NCBI GenBank assembly: GCA_036874045.1
Contig: CM072335.1
Coordinates: 7,336,001 to 7,400,000 of the forward strand
DNA: 64,000 bases
Direction: 5' to 3'
Source of the DNA: Cymodocea nodosa
Lineage: Eukaryota > Streptophyta > Magnoliopsida > Alismatales > Cymodoceaceae
The position numbers and the translations under genes are program-made. Each line of letters opens with the position of its first letter. The stretch's first letter is position 1. Positions 45,393-56,009 of the stretch are shown here, in pieces. The notes beneath the pieces are model-generated. The model was not told the DNA's origin, ran no database searches, and worked only from the letters and a program-made list of their open reading frames with translations.

Positions 45393-46753
45393 TTATTCAG
45401 CTTCCCTCTCATAGGAGGTATCAATTTCATTAACAGTTCTATTGACAAGGTTAAGTACTACTTGCATTGGTAGTCCTCTAGTAGTCTAATTTCTATTGAT
45501 TCCTTCTGTTTAGGGGGTATATTTCTCTTCATATTTTAATTTTGAATGGCAGCATTTCCAAATACATGATCTAGATGATTGTTTAATTGTTGAATTATCT
45601 TTTCTAACTTCTCTATTCTAGATCCTTGTTTAATTAATGCTTCATAGCTTATATTTTTATCATTTATATTTTCTCCTCCTTAGAAATTGTTATTTCTCCA
45701 AGATAGGTTCGAGTGATTTCTCCAATTAATGATTTCGCTAGGGTTATAAGAATTTCCAAAGTTATCTTTCTAGTTTCTAGCATAAACAATATCTAAGTCA
45801 TTAATGTTTGCATTCTTTTCTGCTAGCTTTTGATTTAATGATAACTCTTCTATTTTCTTTATTAATTTAGTTAATTTAACTTCAAGCATAGTACTTGAAT
45901 CTATTTCATGCATTCCCCTTGGCAATATTCTTTTATTTGTAATAGCTTCAGTTGAGTTTTCCCATTTTGCAGTTCTTTTTATAAAGTTTTCTAAGTATGC
46001 CTATGCTTCTTCACTACACAGTTTTAAAAGTCTATTATGACAAGTAGATTATAATAAAGATTTCATTGAAACATCTATGCCTTCATAAATTATATCTATT
46101 AATTGTGCTTTACTCATTGCATGATGTGGACATTAAGTTAGTAAATCTTTAAATCTTTCAAAATATTTCCAAAATGATTCTCCCTATTTTTGACTACACA
46201 TTAGTATTTCCTTTTTCTTTTTAATCGTTTGATGTGTTGGATAATATTTTTCTAGAAAAACAGAGCAAAATTCAGTCAATGTAGAAATTGAATTAGGTGA
46301 TAGAGTATATAACCATCTCTTAGCTATGTCTTTTAACACAAAAGAGATATATCTAAGTTTAATAGCATCAATACTCATGTTCGGAATTTTCATCATTTGA
46401 CAAACTTTATTAAATTCTCTAAGGAAATAATAGACATGTTCTCTTTCTAATCTATGAAAGTGTGGCAATTGACTAATATAATTAGATTTCAGTTGAAACC
46501 TATCTCCCTCAAAGTTTGGCAATCAAATACATGAAGGTTCATTAACTAGTTCAAGATACAGAATTTCCCCTAATGGTTTTTCTACTAGAGCAGCCATATC
46601 TTCATTCTCTTTTAAAGAAAGGTTAGCTACACACCTAAGGATTTTGTTAAAGTCCAATTCAGAAAATATTTCAATATGCCTCTGTGTTGAATAATTCTGT
46701 GTAGGCGTTCTTACTAATCCTTTAGTACTAGGAGAATGAATCCATGTGCTCAT
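45393..46753 (-). pseudogene. Athila-like gag
   Basis: Minus strand, ATG at 46753 to TAA at 45395-45393. After an N-terminal part (MSTWIHSPSTKGLV) and a TGA at about 46523 it reads GDRFQLKSNYISQLPHF, VYYFLREFNKVCQMMKIPNM, IKLRYISFVLKDIAKRWLY and LTEFCSVFLEKYYPTHQTIK, the Ty3/gypsy capsid pattern (YxxFLxxF...LRxxxFxLKDxAxxWLxxLPxxSIxTWxxLxxxFLxKYFPxxKT) known from Athila gag. The rest is Lys/Glu-rich with a Leu/Ile coiled-coil-like part and no visible zinc knuckle. Further stops lie near 46180 and 46130. In Athila elements pol should follow; here the F-box fragment follows instead. Confidence 0.75.
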
Positions 46754-47854
46754 AAACTTTTAACATAAAGTAAAATAGTAGAAGATTAATTACATACCAG
46801 TCTAATGCTTTGTTTTCAGTAAATAGTTGTTGATGGATGAAGTTGAATTAGCTACTTCTCCTTCCGATTCCACATTGAATTTTCTTTGCTTTCCTCAAGT
46901 GCCGGTAACTCATAAATAGCATTCTATTTTATATTTATAATGCATGTCCATAAGGCAAATGAATCTCATTGCAAGAACGTGTCTTGTAACGTGTAGTATG
47001 GTTCTATTTTTATGGATATGTGTTCTACTTCTAATTTCAAATTTTAGTAACCACTAAACCCATGAAGTTTCATTCGTGGCCAAAAGAATAACTGTTCAGC
47101 TTAATCCACGAACTAACCTCATTGAGTTATAGTTAACTCAATGAACTAGCTTCGGTTACTATTTCTAACTCAACGAACTAATCTCCTTGAGTTACAACTA
47201 ACTCAACGAACTAACTTCATTGCCTATTTGCTAACTCCACGGACTAACTTCGTTGAGTTACAAATAACTCAATGGAGTGACCTTATATTTTATTATTGAC
47301 CTCATGGAGTTAAGGTTAACTCAATGGACTTACTTCGTTGAGTTAACACTTAGCAAATTTTTCTACAACTTACTTCTTGTATTAACTTCTATATTTTTTC
47401 TCTCCTGCATTTTGTCAACTTAAATAAAGTTAAATACATGTCATTAATGCAGTGTTCTAATGTAACTCATTTAAATTTGAACATTATATGCATATTTAAC
47501 TTACAGTTCACTTCCTATTATGTAAAATTTACATTTTACTTTTCAGCATGTAGATATATTCAAGCATTAACCAATTATCATGCATTTAACCATGTCATTC
47601 ATAAAAAGTTGTAAATCTTTTAAACAGTCTACAAATCTTTAAACAGTTATATAATATTCAATTCAGCTTTAAATCATTCGTTCACAATTACACAAATTCA
47701 AAAATATCTGAAATTCAAACATTCATTTATATGAATAGTTTATATTTACATATAGTCAGATATTTTTCAATACAATATAAGTAGACAAACAATACATTTA
47801 GTCCTTCTTCCTAAGTTCATCTACTTCCTTCTAAAGCTTTTCTAATTGTTATTC
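46754..47854 (-). other. Spacer upstream of Athila-like gag
   Basis: 1.1 kb without a gene. About 47090-47345 is a dense cluster of TTCGTTGAGTTA, TAACTCAACGAA and TAACTCAATGG motifs in both orientations. A TATA-like TATAAAT is at 46939-46933 (minus). A 41-nt GTATGTAATT...GTTAAAAG segment (46797-46757) ends just before the gag ATG. I looked for an LTR here but found no TG...CA ends, polypurine tract or primer site. Confidence 0.6.
46933..46939 (-). promoter_or_regulatory. Possible TATA box upstream of Athila-like gag
   Basis: TATAAAT on the minus strand, about 180 bp before the gag ATG and downstream of the motif cluster at 47090-47345. Likely only from its position. Confidence 0.4.
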
Positions 47855-50110
47855 TTATTGATTTATACGTTCAATAGCTCCTATAATGTCTCCAAAAGGT
47901 CCAACTATCTTAGTAGTTGCAGCATTGTAATTTCTGTATTCTTTCACTGAAATGGCTCTAGATCTTATCCTTTTGGATGTCCATTTCGTGAAGTCAATAC
48001 TGTCCACCATCAGTAGTGGAATCAGATCTCTGTAAAATAGTTTCTTCTTTGCTTCTCTCAACTTGGAGATAAAAACTTTGTACCAATTAATTTGAATTTT
48101 GTTCACAACTGCATATGTGGCCATTTTAACAAACTGACTTAGTTCAATATCATGGCCTTGTCATTGGTAGACATTTTTAATCAAAATGTTAGCTACCATG
48201 TGTGCTTTACCATTTAAGTACTTCAATCTATTTAATAATGGTACACCAGGATTGATAGCTAAACTATCTTTCATTTCTTGTTCTGTCCACTCGACTGCAG
48301 TTGTGCTCTCCAGAATTTCTATTCCTTCATTTCACTCCAAAAATGTTGTAGAGAAACTTTGGTGTTGTTTGTACATTAACTTCTTCCATGTTGGAAATTA
48401 AATTTCCTTCTTCCTCTCTCAAGTTTGTATAAAAACAAGGAACTAAATTTTCATATACAACTTGCCCTATCTATTGAGAAATAAATTGTAATAGACCTTG
48501 GAACTCAAATAATTCTTTAATGTCACTCATACCGTCCTAGTTTATTGGTCTACTATATATAATATCATAACCCCTAATCTCTTGATATTTATTATATACT
48601 TCTTGACTCTAAAAGTGTACTTTATTTAAAATTGTTGCTTTAGTTGGGTCAGGAATTTGAATTTGTTGCTCTAGAGGGGTTTGTTCTTGACCTTCTTCCT
48701 CAATTTACTGAACTTGAGATTGTTGGAAATGACCCAAAGATTCTTGCATTTCAGCCTCTCTTTCTATCTATGGTGGAGAGTCAACAGAACTCTCCACTCT
48801 TCTCTCTTGAATTCTCTCAATTATTTACTAAAGAGTCTCTCCCTCTTTAGTAGAATCTGTCAAGATATTTCCTTCTTGTTTGCTAGTGCTTTTGTTCAGC
48901 TTCTTGTTCAGTTTCTTCTCTTTCTTCTTCCTCTTGACTACCAATCTACATTACCATTGTTCTTTTTGATTTTGTCAAATCAACTTCTACCATAATTTCA
49001 ATTTCTTCTATTTGTATAGACTGTAGATTAATTTCAGCCTATTTTTCTTCTTCTCTTTGCTCTTGTTGCTGCTCCTCCTTCTCTTACTCCTCAGATTCGA
49101 ATAGTAGATTAACAAAAATGGGCTCTTTAGGCCCTATTGATATTACAAGCTCAAGTTTAATCTCTTTTGGAGCTTTAGGCATTATCTCTTTTCCTTTCCT
49201 TCTTCTAAATAGTTGTGCCTAGTCTTCCTCTTTCTCCTCTAAGATTAAATCTACAAAAATAGGCTCTACATGCCCTCGAGCTATAGGTACTAGCTCTTCC
49301 TGTTTTACTTTTTCTATACTTACTAGTCTCGAAGGATCAACTTTAGTTTCTTTTGCAGCCATTGATCTAGCTGCTTCTTGATGTTGTTCTACTTTAATTT
49401 TATACTAGACCCTCAACTTTTCTTCAGCCTGCCTTTTCTTTATGGCATCATATAGAATATGTGCCTTGGCCATAGCCATTTCTTCATCATCTCCTTGGTC
49501 TTTTACTGTTTTGACCAAGCTAGCAAACTCTTTATCTTCTTCTTCAATTCTTGACCAAGCAAATGTTACTTGTTTTAATGGTTTTGTTGGTGGAACTGAA
49601 GGTCCTGCTTGTTCTATAGTAACTAGTTTTTCAGTAGTCAGCTCTTCAACTGCAAGCTCTTCCGCTGCTTTCCTCTATTGCTCCTAGATTGCCCACCAGG
49701 CGTGTCCACCAATATGTCGTATGAACCATAATCTAGACTTGCGTTGGATCAATTCTAGGGCAACCTTGTTGTTTGGCTTGATTTTTCTTTCTCTATTCAC
49801 AGCAACTTCTGTTGCTACTTTAATCCTTGTTTCCACAATCTGAGGTATTGTAATATCTAAATCTACTAAAACTTTCCTCTAGAAGAAAATGTCAGATTCT
49901 TCCTTTTTTAGTTCTTTTTCCCATATTGTGTTCGTGATCTTTTGTCTCGTATGCCATTCTTCTGATTCTCTGAGAAATCTCATGGTGTCAACTTCCTCCT
50001 AGAACTCAAGCATCATCTTGTCTTCATGGTGTGACAAAATGGAATAGAATCGCTCCAATCTCTACTGTTCTAAGTTCTAAATGATTTTGCAGATAATGCC
50101 CCTAAATCCT
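47855..50110 (-). pseudogene. ORF3-like gene beside the Athila genes
   Basis: Minus strand, no clear start, ending with TAA at 47857-47855. It has an N-terminal helical part (EEWHTRQKITNTIWEKELKK near 49950-49890), an acidic Glu/Ile-rich middle with repeated EPIFV(D/N)L, and a C-terminal domain with SDIKELFEFQGLLQFI (48530-48480), PCFYTNLREEEGNL, and KIQINWYKVF with KKLFYRD (48100-48020). These match the Sirevirus ORF3 blocks RELFEFQGLL, CFYLNLIVEEG, HIQVNWYDIF and KLFYGD in order and spacing. Stops and frameshifts are frequent. It lies after integrase and before gag on one strand, so it could be the last gene of the left-pointing upstream copy or a first gene (ORF1) of the next one. Confidence 0.7.
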
Positions 50111-50744
50111 AAGTTTTAGTATAAATAAACCTTAAGTTTTAGACAAGTAATCAAGTTATTTTTCCACGCAAACTCTAGCTATCTCACTCACTTCTCTGTG
50201 GAGTTACGATTAACTCCACGGACTAAGTCCATGGACTTAACTATAGTACTCCATTGAGTTATAGTTAACTCAATGGGGTAAGTTTGTTAACTTATCCTAG
50301 ACTCAATGGAGTAAGTTCGTTAAGTTAAGCGTAACTCAATGGACTTCCTGTAAAGTTATAACTAATAAAAATACTTATAATAATAATTTTTACTTCGGTC
50401 AAGATCGAAGAATTTTCGATCTAATCGACTCTTAATTTTTCAATATTTTAGAATTTCGGTCAAACTATTATATTCCTCGATCGAACCAAAATTAAATACC
50501 TTTTTTTTCTACCGGTTGAATCGATACTATGCTTCGGTAAAATCAACATTTTACTCAATATAATATATAGATTTTTTTATGTTTTGGTCAGACCGATGGA
50601 TCCTATCAATTGAACCACAATAATTTTTTCTTTTTAATATATGTTTCAGTAAAACCAATAATTTCTTTCGGTTGAACCGTGACTATGTTTAAATAAGTTT
50701 TTATTTTTATTTTTATACTTAGATAATTTCTTACTAAGTAAAGC
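50111..50744 (-). other. Spacer between Athila pol and the ORF3-like gene
   Basis: 634 bp, non-coding. It holds a cluster at about 50195-50345 (TAACTCAATGG, TTCGTTAAGTTA) and several short repeats TTCGGTCAAAxC / GGTTGAACCG (50390-50670). No LTR ends or polypurine tract are visible. Confidence 0.6.
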
Positions 50745-53700
50745 TCGAGTAGTCGTCTACTCTTACTTCTTCTATAATTCCAAATGAACTTTTTAGAATC
50801 TTCAGAATAGGTCTAAGTCTTTGTCCATTTACTTTAAATATATTTTAATTTTTAGGATTTTCAATTTCAATAGTTCCATAGGAATAAATATTTCAAATTA
50901 TATAAGGTCCTACCCATCTAGATCTTAATTTTCCTAGATGGTTATGAAGTTTAGTCATGTAAAGATATACTTATTGTCCTGATTCAAAAGTTTTTGAAAT
51001 AATTTTCTTGTTATGCCAGAGCTTCATTTTCTCTTTTTCTCTTACAGTTTTCGAATAAGCTTCATTCCTAAATTCTTCTAATTCAATCAATTACATTTTC
51101 TTATTTTCAGTAGCTTGATTTAAATTAGTGTTCAAAGTTTTTAATGCCCAATAAGCTTTATGTTCAATTTCAACTGGTAAATGACAACTTTTTCCATATA
51201 CTAGCCTAAAAGGTGACATACCTAAGCTTGTCTTATAATCAGTTCTATAAGCCCAAAGTGCATCTATTAATCTATTAGCCCAATCTTTTCTAGTAGGATT
51301 TACTACTTTTTCTAAGATTAACTTAATTTGTTTGTTTGCACTTTCTACTTATCCACTATTTTATAGATGATATGATGTTGCAATTTTGTGATTTACTCCA
51401 TATTTCTTCATTAGGGCTTCAAAACTTTTATTACAGAAATGAGTTCCTCTATCACTGATAATAGCTTTAGGTATTCCAAACCTAGCAATTATATTAGTTC
51501 TTATAAACTGTATTACCAATTTGTTGTCATTAGTTTTTGTAGGAATAGCTTCTATCCATTTAGATACATAATCCACTCCCAACAATATATAATTAAATTG
51601 ATTAGACATAGGAAATGGACCCATAAAATCTATTCCCCATACATCAAAGATTTCAACCTCAACAATAGGATTCAGAGGCATCATATTCCTCTTTGATATT
51701 CTTCCTATTTGTTGACATCTTAAACAACTTAAGTAGTATTTATGAGCATCTTTGAATAGTGTTGGCCAATAAAATCCACATTACAGAATTTTTTCAACAG
51801 TTTTCCCTGAACCAAAATGCCCTCCACATGCTTGGTCATGGTAGAAAGACAATATGCTCTAATATTCAGTTTCTGGAACACACCTCCTTAAAACCAGATC
51901 AAGACATTTCTTAAATAAGTATAGCTCTTCCTAATAGTAATATTTTACTCTTGAAAAGAACAATTTCTTATCCTATCTATTCCAATCCTTAGGTGTTAAA
52001 CTAGTAACTAAGTAATTAACTATGTTTGCATACCAAGGCATTGTGTTGATGGTCATTAATTGTTCATTAGGAAAATTATCTTTAATTTCAATATTTGATT
52101 TTTCTATTTGTAATCTTGATAAATGATCTGCTACTACATTCTCACAACCTTTTCTATCTTTAATTTCTAGATCAAATTCTTGTAATAATAATATCCATTA
52201 GATCAATCTAGGTTTAGTCTCTTTCTTTGCTATTAGGTGTTTTAAAACTGAATGATCCATGTATACTATCACTTTAGCTCCAATCAGATATGATCTAAAC
52301 TTTTCTAAGGCAAACACAACTAACAGCTCCTTTTAAGTAGTTGTATAATTAACTTGAGCATCATTTAATGTTTTGCTTGCATAATGAATCACTCTAAGAG
52401 ATTTTTCTATCTTTTGTTCTAGCATTGCTCCTACAACAAAATCAAATGCATCGCACATTATTTCAAATGGATGGCTCCAATTAGGTGCTTGTATTATAGG
52501 AGTTGAAATTAAGCTAATCTTAAGTTTGAAAAATGCTTCTTTGCAATTTGTATCAAAGTTGAATGGGACATCTTTTAATAAATTAGTTAAAGGTCTAGCT
52601 ATTTTGCCAAAATCTTTAATAAATCTTCTTTAAAATCCAACATGTCCTAGTAATGATCTAATATCTTTTACTGATTTAGGTTCTGGTAGATTAGAAATTA
52701 CTTCTATTTTAGCTTTATCTACTTCTAACCCTTTCTTTGAAACATGTCCTAAGGTTATTCCTTGTTTAACCATGAAGTGACATTTTTCCCAATTTAGAAC
52801 CTGATTTTTTTCCACATAATGTTTTAATACTTGGTCTAAATTATTTAAATACACTTCATATGAAGTTTCATATATAGTAAAATCATCCATAAATATTTCT
52901 AAAACATCTTCTGTCATTCCAATGAATATGCCCTGCATACACCTTTGAAAGGTGGCTGGCGCATTGCATAATCCAAATGACATTCTCTTAAAAGCATATG
53001 TTCCATTAGGACAAGTGAAAGTTGTTTCTTCTTGATCCTCTAATGCTACTGGAACTTGGTTATATCCTGAATACCCATCTAGGAAACAAAAATATTCTTG
53101 CCCTGCTAATTTCTCTAGCATTTGATCTATAAAAGGTAAGGGAAAATGATCTTTCCTAGTCACAACATTCAAATTTCTATAGTCTATACACACTCTCCAA
53201 CCTGATTGAATTCTAGTAGGTATCAAGTCTTGACTTTCATTCCTAATAACTGTTAATCTTGATTTCTTAGGAACTACATAGATTGGACTAACCCATTAGC
53301 TATCAGAAATCAGATAAATTATGTCATTATCTAACCATTTCACTATTTCCTTCCTGACTACTTCTTTAAGGTTTTGATTTAATCTCCTCTCATGAATTCT
53401 AATTGGTTTAGCATTCTCTTCTAAATATATGTGGTGACAACATAAAGTTGCACTTAACCCTTTTATATCAGTTATAGTCCATCCTATTGCCTCTTTATAA
53501 GTTTTTACTACATCTTTTAATTTAGAAATTTGATCTTCTTTTAAATTTGAGGCAATAATGATTGGACATGTTCACTTTTCTTCCAAAAATATATAGGTTA
53601 ATTCAGGAGGTAAAGGTTTTAAATCTAAATGTTGACCATCAGAAGCTAGAGCTCTTAATTGAACATTTTCATATTCTTTGTAAATCTTTTCTTGATCTCC

Positions 53701-54470
53701 TTCTACATTTATGCTTTCAGAATTTAGTTGTCTATTTAGTTCTTCCTAAATTACATCATCTAGCATATCTCCTTCATCCTCTAAAAGTCTATAGTATGTA
53801 AGGACATTTCTAACTCCTCAAACTTTTCTAATTTGAAAATGTTTAATTGAGTATCCTCATTACCATATGCTAACTTCATCACTCCAGTTTTACAATTTAT
53901 AACAGCCCCTGATTTTGCTAAGAATGGTCTTCCCAAAATTAAAGATGTATCATGATTTTGATGCTTAATTTGTTGGGAATCCAAAATCACAATATCAATA
54001 GGATATATGAAGTTTTTGATTTTAATTAAGACATCCTCTATTTTACCTCTAGGATATCTTATACTTTTATCAGCTAATTGAATAATAGTCCTAGTAGGGA
54101 TTAAGCCTTCTAATCCTAAGGATGTAAATATATCACTCAACATAACATTTATACTTGCACCTAGGTCTATTAAGGTTCTTTCTAGAATGGTATTTCTTAT
54201 GATGCATGATATAATAGGGATTTCAAGATTAGATAACTTTTTAGGAATTTGTGGCAAAAATAGGGAACTACTTTGCTCAACTAAAAAGACTTTCCTTAAA
54301 ACTTTTCGCTCTCTTTTCTTAGTACACCAATCCTTAAGAAATTTAGCACAAGGTGGCATTTTCTGTAATAAGTCTAACAAAGGAATGTTAACTTGTACTT
54401 TTTCAAAAATTTCTCTAATTTTTTCTTGTTTTTCAAGAAATGTTTGTTGTAATCTTTCAGGATAGGGTGT
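50745..54470 (-). pseudogene. Athila-type Ty3/gypsy pol
   Basis: Minus strand. Starts at the SIR-5 insertion (PTTPYPERLQQTFLEKQ just inside 54470) and runs: protease ERTLIDLGASINVML near 54180-54140 with ILGRPFLAKSGAVI near 53930 (D-L-G-A in place of D-T/S-G-A, usual in Athila); reverse transcriptase 53226-52630 with WRVCIDYRNLN, FPLPFIDQMLEKLAG, MSFGLCNAPATFQRCM and IFMDDF (YxDD-type site as FMDD, typical of Athila); RNase H near 52480-52330 (FEIMCDAFDFVVGAMLEQ); integrase zinc part CLRCQQIGRISKRN, core VEIFDVWGIDFMGPFP and ISDRGTHFCNKSFEALMKKY (51684-51361), and a C-terminal end with LRSRWVGPY and FKVNGQRLRPI near 50950-50800. Stops occur throughout. gag should lie upstream, beyond the right edge. 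Confidence 0.9.
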
Positions 54471-55683
54471 TGTAGGATCGTCTGTATCACAAGAGGGGGA
54501 GTGAATTGTGTCTTTAGTAATTAAACTAGCGGATAAAACAAGAGCACAAAACACTTGTAAATGAAATTCTATTCTTTTATTTCAAGACAGAATTTACAAT
54601 ATCTTTTTAGCTCAATTCCCTTCTTGACGGTTTTGATATAATAATTTTTGATATACAATTCAAATAGGAAAACAAAGCTCTTTTTCAAAACTAATTTTGA
54701 ATTGTATAAAACCTGATCTTTATGCACACAGCTCTTTTCTTTCTCTTTGCTCAACTTTTGTATCTCTTCTTCTCCAATTGTCGAATTTCCAGACTTCTTG
54801 CGTTTGCAGCTCCTTTTCTAAAATTGCTTGGAATTTCGATCTTCTTCTAATGTTGGAGAACTTTCCAAAATATGAATATTCAAACTTAACTTTTCAGTTA
54901 GGGATCCAGATTGAACATTCAGACTTGATTTTTGAGATTGGGATCCCTTGTTGTAATGTAGCTCATACTCTCTATTAGTAGTCGAACTCTGTTGTCTTTC
55001 ACGTTCAGCATGTTCATCCACTTGATCCACAATCCATAATCCACATACTAATTTTCTCTTTAATCCAAATGACTTTCTATTTAAATTTCCACTTTCTTTA
55101 CTGACAATTTGAGTTTCCACGATCTCCACTTGTAGATTCACCGAAATTTTATCTTTCTAGAGTCTTGTAGAATATCTTCTAAGTCTTCGATTTAGTCGAA
55201 CATTTATCCTTTAACTCCTATCAAAACTCGAACACTTATCCTTTAACTCTTCGAGTTCTTGCACCTGCAAAACACGTGACTAAACAAGGAAACTTATCTG
55301 TTCGTTAGTCCTTTTATAAAACTCGAACAGTTATCTATCTATGCGTATAAAAACTCGAACAGTTATCTAACTATTCGATTTTTCATTACCAAACGCACAT
55401 GGAAAACACGTGACAACTTAAAACATTAAAAACACACGTGCAGATAACTTAACTATACGAGTTTTTAACATAAAGTATTCGACAAAAACGAAACGTTAAC
55501 TATCCGAAAGTTTAACTTTTGCAAATCTAGCTCTTCGGAAATCTTTAATTTATCCGACATAAAAATAAAACTTTTCGATAATCTATTAACTATTATACTT
55601 AGAGAAATATACTTAGAGAATATTATGTAGACTTATTTAAATACGTTAATAAAGCATACATCATCAAAATTAAATACCTAACA
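54471..55683 (-). mobile_element. 3' LTR of SIR-5
   Basis: 1213 bp; on the minus strand TGTTAGGTATTTAATTTTG at 55683 to CGATCCTACA at 54471. Same family as the SIR-4 LTRs. Motif copies and CACGTG sites lie at about 55260-55510. Confidence 0.93.
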
Positions 55684-55684
55684 A

Positions 55685-55696
55685 TCTCCCCCTTTT
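55685..55696 (-). promoter_or_regulatory. Polypurine tract at the SIR-5 3' LTR
   Basis: AAAAGGGGGAGA on the minus strand directly before TGTTAGG. Confidence 0.9.
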
Positions 55697-55733
55697 GGAT
55701 GATGTCAAAACCTAATAAGTCACATAATTTATA

Positions 55734-55748
55734 TCTCCCCCTTTTTGG
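55734..55748 (-). promoter_or_regulatory. Inner polypurine tract, SIR-5
   Basis: CCAAAAAGGGGGAGA on the minus strand, about 50 bp from the LTR-proximal tract, as in SIR-4. Confidence 0.75.
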
Positions 55749-56009
55749 CATTATAAAAAAGTAAACAAACTATTTTCTCCCGCTTTAGGAAGTTAAGTTT
55801 TATAAATGTAAGGAAGGATATCTTACTAAATATATATTAATCAAAACGATAGTGTCAACCATACATAGGATTTATGGATTAAGCAAAAACTGTTTAATAT
55901 CATAAACTGTGAAAAATAATCACGTAACATTAAAATCAGTAAACAGTTTACATAATGGTTTTAGTTACAAATTACAAAAAATGAATCATGTAATGCATAA
56001 TTTGTATAA

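Noticed and set aside
46754..47854. LTR between the ORF3-like gene and Athila-like gag
   Set aside because: Expected from gene order, but no TG...CA ends, polypurine tract or primer site could be found, so it is listed only as a spacer.
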